The notes beneath the pieces were generated by a model that worked only from the letters and a program-made list of their open reading frames with translations, did not search any database and had not been told where the DNA came from. A stretch of DNA of 64,000 nt, taken from Solenopsis invicta (taxonomy: Eukaryota > Arthropoda > Insecta > Hymenoptera > Formicidae). Below are positions 10,873-21,730 of the stretch, one piece after another. The position numbers and the translations under genes were made by a program. The stretch spans positions 25,483,728-25,547,727 of the forward strand of contig NC_052671.1 in NCBI RefSeq assembly GCF_016802725.1. The letters run 5' to 3'. Positions within the stretch are counted from its first letter, which is position 1; every line of letters begins with the position of its first letter.

Positions 10873-12022
10873 TTTCGTCTCTAAACGTCATTGAAGGTCA
10901 TTTTACAATTACGTAAAACGTACACGATTCTTTCCCTGCATTAACTTCGTAAGCGGATGTCACGCAAAGGTCGCGAGCAGCGAATAGCTAACAAACAGTT
11001 TCTTCGACTTGTTAGAGCATTGAGGGGGGTGATAGGCGCAGGAGAAACCGAAGGATTCGTCCTTCAAGTGCGGTAAACAAAGTATTTTTCTTCTCCTGCT
11101 TCCGCTCGTAGCCGCCGCCGCGACGCCACTCCCCTGTGAGAATTTGACATAAAGGAAGTACGCATCAAATTCTCGCTATTATCTCTACTCTTCACTCTCA
11201 ATATCCCCCGCTCTCTATTTCAGGGTACCGGCAGTAGTTTAGAAAGTGTTTTTCGCGAGCGGGGGCAGGAACACGAAAATACTTTCTTTGCCCCCTCGAT
11301 CGCACATCAACCTCATACTTACGTCAATCGCCACGGCGGTACCTCCTGCGCGTATCTCTTCTTTCCACGCTCCAACAGGTCAAAGAGGGTTTTTATTAGT
11401 TACCATTGCGTATTTTGACTATATGTATTGAGGAGTTAATAATGTAATATTTTTGTAATTTATATGAAATTATGTATGTAAGATTAAAATTTTAAAGCTC
11501 TGATGAAAACATAAATTAAATGCATTATAAAGTACAAATATACATCCAATAAAAGAACGGCAAGTGCAGGTAAACGTGTGCAAATTATATTTCGTATTAT
11601 ATCCTTCAACTTAATATTATATATCTTGTGAATCCATAATGCATCTATTTGTATATGAATACGTTTCGGCTTTCTTTTAAGCCACCTTTAGCGCTTTATA
11701 AATAATTAAAAATTAGAACTTTTACAACATTAAAACTTATAAATATTAAAATACCCAATTTACGTCCCTCATCTGGGCGATACGTGCGAGTCAATACCCA
11801 AAGTTGTAAATTTCGAAATCGTTATTATTAAACTTTTATTTAGCGTTATTTTCCATTCACTTATATTCATTCTATGTAACTGTTGATAAATAGTAAGTAG
11901 GTCATATTGGGTAAGCTATATTGGCTATATTATAGTTACCTTATGTAAATGGTAATTTGTAATATTTAAAATGTTAAATATAATACACATTTTAAGATGC
12001 AGAAAATTTTACATATAAATGT
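10873..12022. other. Intergenic spacer, no gene seen
   Basis: The first part is of mixed composition (a gccgccgccgcg patch near 11110) and the second is AT-rich. Short frames such as 11246-11431 have no recognisable features. Confidence 0.5.
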
Positions 12023-12080
12023 TAGGTGCGCAACTAAGTTCCTGCTGTTTATTAATAGATGGCTCTAGCAGTAAGTGCTG
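12023..12080 (+). mobile_element. Mariner 5' terminal fragment
   Basis: The stretch starting ttaggtgcgcaactaagttc and continuing with cctgctg is a mariner-type terminal inverted repeat and leader. It is cut after 58 bases by the Gypsy LTR starting at 12081. Confidence 0.7.
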
Positions 12081-12365
12081 TGTGGCTACGACGTTGTCGT
12101 GGGAGCCAATCACTGACGTATTCCGACTGGCAGAAAATGGAGAGTTATAATGAATGTTAAAGCAGCTAGGCTTCTAAAAGAATTAGTTTTGCTTTATTGA
12201 ATTATCAAAACAATTACACCCACGAGTACGTGGACGTGATCGCGTTCTTACAGCTTGAGCCTTAACGGCTATGGTTCGAGGTTAGCTCTCGGGAACTTAT
12301 AGTCCTACTGTATAAGAGTAGTAGAGTCTACGCTATCATGGGTACGGATGTCTGAGCTAACATCA
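12081..12365 (-). repeat. Gypsy LTR (3' LTR in element orientation)
   Basis: On the plus strand it runs from tgtggctacgacg to ctaacatca, i.e. TG..CA on the minus strand. It is the same length as the copy at 20151-20435; I counted about seven differences (roughly 97-98% identity). Confidence 0.9.
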
Positions 12366-12459
12366 CTGATGATCCCGGAGGATTGATCAGGAAAAGATTA
12401 ATCTTACCAAATTAACTTAGGAAATAATACGCTATCGCTTGCGAACGTTCGCATCAGGT

Positions 12460-12510
12460 ACGCCATGCACAGAGAGAGAGGGAGAGAGAGCGAGAGAGAG
12501 AAAGAACAAA
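12460..12510. repeat. GA-rich microsatellite
   Basis: A gagagagaggg/agagagagcg tract in the Gypsy element between the integrase end and the downstream LTR. Confidence 0.8.
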
Positions 12511-12715
12511 CCAGCGCCGCCGTTAGCGCTCGTAACGCCACAGTACTCCCCCCCCCCAGTGTAAACGTAAAAAAAAAAAAATTAGTTAATACTGGAATGG
12601 AAGAATAAGGATAATAGTAAATACAATATGATATACTAAACAAAATAAAAATAAAAATAAAATTATTGCTTTTTGAATGCTTAACGCTAAGTTAGAGTTT
12701 ATCTTAATACGCGAA

Positions 12716-13062
12716 TTATTCTTTAAATCTGACGGTCTTTGGCTTGGTCACTGGACCGGAATATGTTCTTGGTTCTTGCTGGCTCGGTGCGCCAACTGAC
12801 GCCGGAAATGTAGTTGACTGAGAGATATCCGGGTCTTGGATTGCTAAGTAGGCAGGCTTAAGCCTATTGACAGTAACGTTAACGCGTTTACCGTTCATAT
12901 CCAAAACAAAGACTTTATCCGAGATGCGTTCTAAAACCCTATGTGGGCCGGTGTACGGTTGATCTAAGGGGCGTCTGCTACCTTCTACTTTGAGAAAAAC
13001 ATGGGAACAATTACATAAGTCTTTATGGAAAAACATTTTAGGTTTAATATGATGCAAGGTCG
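12716..13062 (-). CDS. Gypsy integrase C-terminal part (downstream of hAT insertion)
   Basis: The minus-strand frame continues the polyprotein interrupted at 16459. It has the GPY/F-type C-terminal integrase module (PYTGPHRVLERISDK, then VNVTVNRLKPAY) that helps bind DNA, followed by a Ser/Pro-rich tail and a stop at 12716. With the hAT and one copy of its target duplication set aside, the frame is continuous with the upstream part, so the gene was open here when the hAT arrived. Confidence 0.8.
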
Positions 13063-13237
13063 GCCTAGGTTAGGGATGGGCAAATTTAACCGGTTATTCC
13101 AATAACCGGTGTTTTTCTTACGGTTAACCGCTTATAAACCGGTTTATTTTTTACACTCAGTTAACCGAATAACCGGTTACAACATCTGATAACCGGATGC
13201 ATCGGTTATTTCACAAATTAATGTTTTATTCGAATAG

Positions 13238-13400
13238 GCTGCGTTCGGAATCCTACCTGTGAGGTAGAGTAGCGTTTAACTGACCAATCAAATCAAAGAG
13301 ATTTTTGCCTTTCTGTCTTGATTGGTCAACTAAACTCTCCTAACTTATGCGTTCAGCGAGCTGTGTTCAGAAATCCATGAGTAGGATTTCTGAACGCAGC
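13238..13400. mobile_element. Small MITE inside the hAT leader
   Basis: A 163-base segment with inverted ends gctgcgttcggaatcctac and gtaggatttctgaacgcagc. It contains an internal inverted pair, gaccaatcaa/ttgattggtc. There is no coding capacity and no clear target duplication. It may be a nested MITE or part of this hAT family's non-coding 5' region. Confidence 0.6.
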
Positions 13401-13515
13401 TTTAATTAGTTGATGGCAAAAATAATTGTGTGTCATATGTCCATGTGTCGTGTTTGTTTCATGGATGTGCTATGTTTTATGGATACGCAACTACGTATAT
13501 TTTTTAATATAAATA

Positions 13516-13711
13516 TTATTGAATAAATGTACGGAATACTACTAAAATAAATTATAGTAATTGCTACAAATAGTGATTACGACAATGACTACTGTGAAAT
13601 AAATTTTCCAATTATTATAACAATTTATTTCACACTAGTCATTGTCGTAATCTCTATTTGTAGCAATTACTATAATTTATTTTAGTAGTATTCCGTACAT
13701 TTATTCAATAG
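13516..13711. repeat. Long near-perfect palindrome upstream of the hAT transposase
   Basis: Arms of about 85 bases (gaataaatgtacggaatact ... and its complement ending at ttattc, 13706) surround a short loop near 13607-13625. It ends about 30 bases before the transposase ATG, so it may be a nested foldback MITE or a structured leader. Confidence 0.85.
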
Positions 13712-13739
13712 TATTTCGTCGTATTATATCATACAGAAT

Positions 13740-16248
13740 ATGTCCGTTGCAACCAAAAAGAAAAGTGAAATTTGGGAATTTTTCACCAAAAACGGTAGTA
13801 ATACCTGTATTTGTAATTTGTGTGGAAAAGTTTATAAAACTGGTGGAGGTACTACAAACCTAAAAAATCACCTTCTTCATAAACATCCTTCATGTATAAC
13901 TCCTATAAGTAAAAATAAAAATAAGCCAACAGCTATAATAATTTCAGCCAAGAAATCAAAAATAGTGGAAACAGAAGAAATAGAAAATGAAGCAAATTTT
14001 GTTGATAATGACTCATTTAAAATAGTAAGTATATATATCAAGTTATTTATTAAATTACATTATATTTAAAATTTTTTCTAATATGCATACTATGTTTGTA
14101 ATGTACTGTTGTAATTATACAATACATTACTGTATTTATTTTTATAGATAGAGGAAGGTCAAAGCTCTCATTCGGAGATTTCAGGACTTTTAGTAGACAG
14201 ATTTGAAACTGTTGAAAATAATGTCCACAATTCTGATGTGAACTATATTTCAACGCCAGCTTCACTGAAAAATAAAATCTCTCACTATGATTCTTCGGAT
14301 TCTAAGAGTTCCTCCAGTTCTAATTTAACACAACCATCAATCGAAAAAAGTTTTAAAAATCAAAGAAGTTATGAGCGTAAGGAACTTATTTTTATCTGTT
14401 TATTTTTCATTTTTATTTCTGAATGTGTTTTTATTTGTTTTAAATCTAAGCTTATATTTAACTTTTTGTATCTGTTGCTGATATTGTATATACTTATTTT
14501 AGCTGGAGGAACAAGAGAATGTGAAATTACGCAGAGTTTATTGTATATGATTTGCAAAGATAACCTTCCCTTAAGCTGTACAGAAAAAGAGGGCATGAAA
14601 AAATTCTTAAATACAGCGATACCATTATATAAAGCACCAAGCAGGAAAACGGTTAAATATTGCATTAATATTATTCTTGTTTAAGTCAATGTATGTGTAT
14701 ATGCTTACAACAAATTTAATTGTGTTTTTTTTTTTTTACAGATTACATCCCTCATAGAAAACAAATACATTTCCTTACAGGCCATTGTTAGAAATAAAAT
14801 GAGCGAAGTTAATAAAATTTCTATTACAACTGATATCGCGACAGTTATGAACGCAACTAGAAGTTTTATTGTACTAACAGCTCATTATATCGGTAAGGAT
14901 TGAAAAATATAATTTTTGTTATATTTGTAAATATTTGTAGATATTAGTGAATATTTCATACATTTCAGATGAAGAAAAAAAATGCATGAATGCAATGTGT
15001 CTAGGAGTAAAAAATCTCACTCCTCATCATACTGCAATTAATATTTGTGCAGATTTAAATGAAATGCTCGAACATTGGAATATTTCAAAAAAAAGTATAG
15101 TTTCTGTGACTACAGATAATGGTGCAAACATTGTCGCTGGAATAAAAATGTTATTAGCAAAAGAAAATCCAGAAACTAACATCCATGTGCCATGTCTAGC
15201 ACATAATATTAATTTAGTGGTATGCAAAGCACTTGGCGCTATTGATGATATTGTTAACATCATTGACAAAGTAAAACAGATCGTTGCTTATTTCAAGCAT
15301 AGTAATGTTGCCCAAGATAACATGCGAAACGAGCAAAAAAAAGATGGTAAAGGTGATGGCACTTATTTGTATTTAATACAAGAAGTAGCCACAAGGTGGA
15401 ACTCAACGTTTTACTGCCTAGAAAGATTCCAATTATTGTCAAAGTACGTGGGCAAAATTTTGTCCTGTTCAACTCATAAAAATGCTCCGCCTATGGTTAC
15501 ACCACTTGAGTTGGCAATAATTGAAGAATGTTTATTATTATTACGTCCATTTGAAGCAGCAACGAAAGATATTTCTGGGGAGAAATACATATCCGGAAGC
15601 TTAGTGATTCCTCTCGTACATTGTGTAAAAACTTCGTTACAACGAATCAATGTTACTAATGAAATAACACAGAAATTAAAAGAAGAACTTTACAAGCAAA
15701 CAGAAAAAAGATTGGATTCATATGAAAAAAATTTATTATTATCAGTAGCAACAATTCTAGATCCTAGATTCAAGAGAATTCATTTTGCATCACCATTAAA
15801 TGCTGCAAATGCTATTAGATATATAAAAGAGCAAATACGTTGTCAAGGGGCATTAACTCCGCCTAGAATGGAGACTTCTCTAGAAAAAAAAGATCAAGAA
15901 GATAGTATTTGGAATATTCATGAAGAAGTTGCAGCAAAATATACAACAGATCCACAAAGTCTTGAAAATCAAGGCCTACCTACAGAATTAAAACTTTATC
16001 TTGATCAACCCATTTTATATAGAAATCATGATCCAATACAATATTGGGTAGAAAGAAAGAGTGCCTTCCCAGCAACATTTCCAGTTGCCATGAAATTTTT
16101 AACAATTTTAGGAGCATCTGTTCCATCCGAGAGATTAGTTTCAACTTTAAATAATGTTTGCTCCGATCATAGAAGTCGGTTGACTCCCGAGCATACTAAT
16201 CAATTAGTTTTTCTAGGCTCGATAGATAATAGTTATTGGAGATTGTAA
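13740..16248 (+). CDS. hAT transposase, five exons
   Basis: Catalyses cut-and-paste transposition in the nucleus. Proposed exons are 13740-14024, 14148-14376, 14503-14651, 14742-14892 and about 14969-16248. Introns show gtaagt..tatag, gtaagg..tttag, gttaaa..tacag and gtaagg..ttcag, all preserving the frame. Exon 1 holds a BED zinc finger (CNLCGKVYKTGG...HLLHKHP). Exon 4 carries the first catalytic Asp (ISITTDIATVM). Exon 5 carries the second Asp (SVTTDNGANIV), the region with ATRWNSTFYCLERF and the C-terminal dimerisation block with the catalytic Glu (GASVPSERLVSTLNN). No stop or frameshift is visible within exons. The exon 3 donor is the weakest site. The exon model is inferred from sequence only. 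Confidence 0.85.
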
Positions 16249-16466
16249 TAAGATTTTCATTCATATTGGAAATTACAATAAAAATTTTAATTAAACAAAA
16301 ATTTATTGTGTATAAATAACTTTTATAATTTATTATGTTATTAACCGGTTATTTGATAACCGGTTATTGTAGTAAGGTTAATTTTATAAGGTTAAAGTTA
16401 TTCAAAATTTAACCGGTTAACTGATAACCGGTTTATTTTTGATAACTGCCCATCCCTAGCCTAGGT

Positions 16467-18337
16467 CGCAGCTTTTGCATAATTACGCGGAAATCCTCAA
16501 CGAAAATCCGTGGATTACTCGGCATTTCCTCGGAGGAGAAAAATTTACCTGGGACCTTGAGCGTGGTGCCATAGACTAATTCCGCTACGGAGGTGCCTAA
16601 ATCCTCCTTGAAGCAGGTTCTCAAACCGAGCAAAACCACTGGTAGTGTGTCGATCCATTGAGTTTCGCCATGGCACATCAATGCGGACTTGAGGGAGCGA
16701 TGCCATCGCTCAATGATCCCGTTGGACTCCGGGTGATACGCAGTTGTTCGGCAGCGCTTCGAACCGACAAGTTTGACTAGAGCATCGAACAATTGTGCCT
16801 CGAATTGTGAGCCTTGATCAGTTGTGATCAGGCGTGGGGAACCGAACCTGGCTACCCAGTGAGTGAAAAGATTCTTTGCCACTGTATCTGCAGTGCAGTC
16901 CTGCAAAGGAATGGCTTCGGGCCAACGAGTAAATCGATCGACCATCGTTAACAGATATCTGAAACCTTTAGATGGAGGCAGGGGGCCGACAATATCAACA
17001 TGCACATGTTCAAAGCGTGAGTCAGGCACTGGAATTTTAGTGGGCGAAACGTGGTTGTACCGATGGATTTTCGATTGCTGGCACGCTAAACATGTACGGG
17101 CCCACTCTTTAATGTCTTTCGCCATAGATGGCCACAAAAATTTTTGCGAAATTTGTCGATGTGTTGCTCTGCCGCTTGGATGCGGCATCTGATGCACCAT
17201 GTCAAACACTCGTCTGCGCAATGATGCAGGGATGTACGGCCTGATGTCGTCTTCCGAGGTGTCACAGAAGATAGTAGATGCTGTCTCCGATAGGGTAAAC
17301 TTTTTTAGTTTCAGTGACGTTGCTGCGGATTGCTTCAACTGTTGCAGTTCTTCGTTTGAAGATTGAGCTTCTGCAATTTCCTGCATGTCAAGGCTGGTTG
17401 GCATCACAATGGTGTCGACGCGAGATAAAGCATCTGCTACAATGTTCTCGGCGCCTGCGATGTGACGAATGTCAGTCGTGAATTCTGAGATGAAAAGCAG
17501 CTGGCGAGTTTGCCTGGGAGACATTTGATCGGGTTTCCTCTTAAATGCGAACACGAGGGGCTTGTGGTCTGTTATGATGTAAAAATTTTGTCCTTCAAGC
17601 ATGAAACGAAAATGCTTGATAGCCGAGTAAATAGCCAACAGCTCTCTATCATACGCACTATACCTAGTGTGCGTGGGTGTGGGTTTCCTCGAGAAGAAAC
17701 TAAGTAGCTGTAAAATTCCGTTGCTGCGCTGTTGCAATACTGCACCGATCGCTGTATCTGAGGCGTCGGTCTGCAACGAGAGTGTTGCCTTGCTATCAGG
17801 GAATGCAAGTGAGGTGGCTTGAGCAAGATGTTTTTTAACTTCCTGAAAAGCTTGTCTAAGCTCCGGGGTCCATACTATTTTTGCGTTATTGCAACGTTTA
17901 CGTCCGGAGATTTCCTTGAGCAATGGCGCCTGCATGGTTGCAACGTCTTTGAGAAATCGGTTGTAAAAGTTGAGCATGCCCAAGAAGCGTCGAAGTCCTT
18001 TAACCGTTGCTGGTTCTTGGAAATCGGTGATGGCTTGGACCTTTTCAGGAAGGGGTCTGATGCCTTCCGTGCTGATTATATGTCCCAAGAAGCTGACACT
18101 TTTTTGACCAAAAACACATTTATTGGGGTTGATTGCGATTCCGTACTGTTGGAGTCTGCCGAGGAGTACTCTCAGGTGCTCTTTGTGCTGTACTTCATTT
18201 TGTGAAGCGATCAAGATATCATCAATATACGTAAAACAGAAATCAAGTCCCGCGGTTACCCGATCTATGAATCTTTGGAAGGACTGCGCCGCGTTACGCA
18301 GCCCAAAAGTCATAAAACGGAAATTCAAACAGTCCAA
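16467..18337 (-). pseudogene. Gypsy pol: RT 3' half, RNase H, integrase
   Basis: Minus-strand frame that is open for more than 600 codons. It starts in the RT palm with YIDDILIASQNEVQHK (catalytic DD). RNase H follows (SAYDRELLAIYSAIKHF and IITDHKPLVFAF). The integrase has the zinc-finger region ending CLACQQSK, then the catalytic core: first Asp in VHVDIVGPLPP, second in LITTDQGSQFE, Glu in NGIIERWHRSLK. It is separated from the first half of RT by a frame change near 18300-18340 and ends at the hAT insertion, after which the integrase tail resumes at 13062. Confidence 0.88.
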
Positions 18338-19430
18338 ATGGCGTAATAATTGCAGTCTTTGGAATATCCGATTCGCGGACTGGTATTTGTTGGAATGCGC
18401 GCACCAAGTCTAGGGTGGAGAATATAGTCTTGTTATGCAGAAAATGCGTGCTGTCTTGCAAAAAAGGAATTGAGTAACGATCTGGCAAGGTTACCTTGTT
18501 GAGTTTGCGGTAGTCCCTGCACGGGCGCCAGTCGCTGTTTTTCTTTCGTACTAGATGTAGGGGACTAGCCCAAGGACTTTTGGAGGGTCTACATAAGCCT
18601 TGTTGAATCATGTATTCAAATTCCTGTTTGGCTGCCTTAAGTTTCTCCGGGCACAGTCGTCTAGCTTTGGCCGACACAGGGGGACCCGTTGTCTCGATAA
18701 CATGTTCCACTCCGTGCGCAGTTTCCTTATGAATGATCGACGTTCTCGTTACTTCTGGAAACTCACTCAGAATCTCTTTAAATGAACAATTTTCGGCCAA
18801 CGTTGTTATGCGAGGCGTGGCTTGTTTGACCAGCTGAGCGGAGACTTTGATGAGCGTATTGCCGTCGATTAACCGCTTGTGTCGAATATCGGGCAATAAA
18901 TTGAAATGTGCCAGGAAATCCGAGCCAATGATACAGGTGTCCACGTCGGCAATCACAAAAGGCCATTGAAAGGTCCGACGGAATCCCAAGTCGAGTTTGA
19001 GTAACTTCTGTCTAAACGTAGGCATAATTGTTCCATTAGCCGTGTAGAATACATGATCGCTCTGATTCGACCGGTCGCGTCTTGAGACGGGAAGAGTCGA
19101 GACGTCCGCCCCGGTGTCTATCAAAAATTTAATGCCGGTGACACGGTCTCTGACTATAAGACGGCGAGTTGCCACGGCCAAACTACCTGCCGCCTGAGGC
19201 AGTTCGGCTTCTAGTTTTCCTGTGGGGCTGGTTTCCAACCGCACGGCTTCGTACACCTGTTGGCTTTGCTGCCAAAACGTCGATGGTACCAGCAGCTGTC
19301 GGATTGACTCCCTGAACTGGATCTTGAATAACTTCCGCGACGAGAACCCTGCGGAGTTCGTGAACAGCTGCGCGAAGCACGAGTCTCTAGCTTTTCCACT
19401 CGTTCTATAAGCGCGGAAATCTGCGAACAT
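18294..19430 (-). pseudogene. Gypsy pol: protease and RT 5' half
   Basis: Aspartic protease with active site FLIDTGADVSTLP and the later IIGSDFLAHFNLLPDI flap/hydrophobic segment. RT fingers follow (SPWASPLHLVRKKNSDWRPC and DYRKLNKVTLPDRY) with the first catalytic Asp in FSTLDLVRAFQQIPV. The frame overlaps the end of gag by about 200 bases and lies at -1 to it, as expected for ribosomal frameshifting. It closes at 18294, a few codons after FGLFEFPF; the YIDD half of RT is in another frame, so a small indel inactivated pol. Confidence 0.88.
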
Positions 19431-20063
19431 TGCGGATCCGTTGGAAGAGTCTGCTTGGATGTTGCTGCCGTGACCACGTTAATGCTGGCGGGTAACACAT
19501 CTGTTACTCTATCCGCTAACTGCGATAATCCTTCAAGGTCGTACTTGGTAGCTGTCAAAATGGCTTGCACCTGCTGCGGTAGTCGTTGTAGCCACAAGGA
19601 TTTAAGCACTTCTTCGGATACACCGGATTGTGCAAGGTCTCGCATTCGTCTAAGTAATTGCAACGGGCGGCGGTCACCCAGATCGATTTCGTTTAATAGT
19701 CTACGCAGTTTCTTTTCGGCGCTATCCGCGAAACTTTTAACTAACCTATCCTTAAGCGCATGATATTTGTCCGCCGCGGGAGGATTAAGTACAATATCGC
19801 TAACCTCAGCTAAACAAGCTTCGTCGAGGCATTGTATCACATAATTATACTTCGTATCGTCTATTGTTATATACGCGGTAAGGAACTGTTATATACGCGG
19901 TAAGGAACTGAGCTTCCATCTGCACGAACCATAAGTCCGGCTTCGATTTCCAAAACGGCGTGGATCTAATACCGACTCGCGCGAGGGCGGGAACCTCTAT
20001 TACACGCGACGATGCACTGTTCTCTTGGTCGCCCAACGGGGGGTCGCCTGAGCCACTAGCCAT
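19211..20063 (-). pseudogene. Gypsy gag, frameshifted by a 22-bp duplication
   Basis: Structural capsid/nucleocapsid precursor. The start (20063, MASGSGDPPLGDQ) and the capsid-like core (from about 19840, IQCLDEACLAEVSD) are in different frames. The break coincides with two adjacent copies of ttatatacgcggtaaggaac-tg (19867-19888 and 19889-19910); one extra 22-base copy accounts for the shift. The C-terminus is Arg/Ser-rich and ends in a zinc-knuckle-like CWYHRRFGSKANRCTKPC. It overlaps pol. Confidence 0.85.
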
Positions 20064-20150
20064 AACTGTTCGTTACACGTACGCGTTGATTAGGTTAAAA
20101 AAAAAAAATTTTACAGCGTAACGCGCCGTGATCACGTCGGGGTCACCAAC

Positions 20151-20435
20151 TGTGGCTACGACGTTGTCGTGGGAGCCAATCACTGACGTATTCCGACTGG
20201 CGGAAAATGGAGAGTTATAATGAATGTTAAAGCAGCTAGGCTTCTAATAGAATTAGTTTTGTTTTATTGAATTATCAAAACAATTACATCCACGAGTACG
20301 TGGACGTGATCGCGTGCTTACAGCTTGAGCCTTAACGGCTATGGTTCGAGGTTAGCTCTCGGGAACTTATAGTCCTACTGTACAAGAGTAGTAGAGTCTA
20401 CGCTATCATGGGTACGGCTGTCTGAGCTAACATCA
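20151..20435 (-). repeat. Gypsy LTR (5' LTR in element orientation)
   Basis: Matches 12081-12365 over its full length. The primer-binding-site-like tggtgaccccgacgtga lies just inside it on the minus strand (about 20131-20148). Confidence 0.9.
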
Positions 20436-20469
20436 CTAATAAGTAAGGTGACTTTTTGATCACACCTCG
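20436..20469 (+). mobile_element. Mariner right-end fragment next to the Gypsy LTR
   Basis: aagtaaggtgactttttgat followed by cacacctcg is an irritans-type mariner terminus and ends at a TA (20470). The rest of this mariner is missing on the LTR side. It differs in type from the mariner tip flanking the other LTR. Confidence 0.65.
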
Positions 20470-20764
20470 TATTCTTATGGTTATAATAGTCATATAAAAA
20501 AAAGAAGTGTGTGTTGTGCTAGGAAAAGAATTTGATATACATGATGAAAATCTTAGTGAGGATCGAGATCTGAATATTTTTTTCAAATGAGGCATTAGTA
20601 TGCCAGAAAAGCGATCGTATAGTTTAGGGTCTGTCAAGTCATATAGCACGGAAGTATGTATCTGTTCCATATCGTAAAGGTGCTGGTATATGTATTTAGG
20701 TGGTATATGTAGGTTGTATTATACTACTTGTTAATTACTTTAAAAGAGATTAATTATATCTATT

Positions 20765-21730
20765 TTGAATTTCGCGCGCTCTGTACACTCTAATTTCAAA
20801 ATTTTTTTTTTGTGTTGGTACACTCGTCACGATTTCACAGTTTTGACTATATAGCATGTGTTGTTTTTATGTGAGAGGCATAAAGGTTAGACTCGTGTTT
20901 GCGTGCTCGGCGATTTTTTGCTGTTGAAAATAATGGAGCAGAGAGTTTGTATTAATTTTTGTGTAAAAAATGGTATTAAGTGTTCAAAAACTCTTGAAAT
21001 GTTGACAGTGGCGTACGGTGAGTCAACTTCGAGCAAAAAAATGTTTATAAATGGTATAAGTTATTCCAAGAGGGCCGAGAAAATGTTAACGATGAACCTC
21101 GCTCTGGACGCCCCAGCACGTCAAAAACCGACGAAAATGTTCAGAAAGTGAAAGAAATTGTGTTGAAAAATCGTCGAATCACGATTAGAGAAATAGCTGA
21201 TGATCTTAACATATCGTTTGGCTCATGCCAATCAATTTTAACGGATGTTTTGGGTATGACACGTGTGTCAGCGGAATTCGTTCCAAAATTGCTTAATTTT
21301 GATCAGAAGCAGCGTCGCATGAACATCGCCCGAGACATGTTGAACGACGTCAATGATGATCCTGATCTGCTCAAAAGGGTTATAATTGATGACGAAACAT
21401 GGGTATATGGTTATGACGTCGAAACCAAAGCCCAATCATCTCAGTGGAAGAGCCCAGGAGAACCAAGACCGAAAAAGGCACGCCAAGTTCGTTCGAATGT
21501 GAAGGTTTTGCTCACAGTTTTCTTTGATTACCATGGCGTTGTGCATCAAGAATTCCTACCACAAGGTCGTACGGTAAACAAGGAGTATTACCTTGAGGTT
21601 ATGCGGCGTTTGCGTGAATCAATAAGAAAAAAACATCCGGAAGTGTGGAAAGAAAATTCATGGATTCTGCACCATGATAATGCACCTGCGCACACGTCGT
21701 TACTAGTGAGTACTTTTTGATCACACCTCG
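20765..21730 (+). mobile_element. Mariner transposon, 3'-truncated
   Basis: A plus-strand mariner with an identifiable leader, a transposase frame (20933-21720) and a right terminus gtactttttgatcacacctcg ending at 21730 before a TA. The segment coding for the last third of the transposase has been deleted, joining the catalytic domain directly to the terminal repeat. No clear left terminus is seen. Confidence 0.75.
20933..21720 (+). pseudogene. Mariner transposase, frameshifted and lacking the third catalytic Asp
   Basis: The N-terminal helix-turn-helix domain (MEQRVCINFCVKNGIKCSK, then a frameshift near 21040) is followed from 21148 by an open frame with the linker and DDD domain. The first Asp lies in VIIDDETWVYGYD and the second in LHHDNAPAHTSLLV. 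The frame then runs straight into the terminal repeat and stops at 21720, so the YSPD..P-type third Asp is absent. It is inactive on two counts. Confidence 0.85.

Larger units (their letters stand above)
13071..16458 (+). mobile_element. Complete hAT DNA transposon inserted in the Gypsy integrase
   Basis: A 3388-base element flanked by the 8-base duplication gcctaggt (13063-13070 and 16459-16466). Its terminal inverted repeats are tagggatgggca and tgcccatcccta. Both subterminal regions are packed with aaccggtt/ataaccgg motifs (13087-13210 and 16340-16435), the arrangement expected of transposase-binding sites. It encodes a five-exon transposase (13740-16248) and carries a 163-bp MITE and a long palindrome upstream of it. 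Intact ends and open exons indicate a recent, possibly autonomous insertion. Confidence 0.93.
12081..20435 (-). mobile_element. Ty3/Gypsy LTR retrotransposon, minus strand, with nested hAT
   Basis: Two 285-base LTRs (12081-12365 and 20151-20435) enclose, in minus-strand order, gag, protease, reverse transcriptase, RNase H and integrase. Directly inside the upstream LTR (minus strand) is tggtgaccccgacgtga, a tRNA primer-binding-site-like sequence beginning TGG. No env-like frame is seen. The body is interrupted by a hAT transposon at 13071-16458; without it the element would be about 5 kb. I see no matching target duplication outside the LTRs (gctg on the left, ctaa on the right). Confidence 0.9.

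Noticed and set aside
14369..14665. Minus-strand frame opposite the hAT
   Set aside because: Overlaps an intron and exon 3 of the transposase in antisense; no domain.
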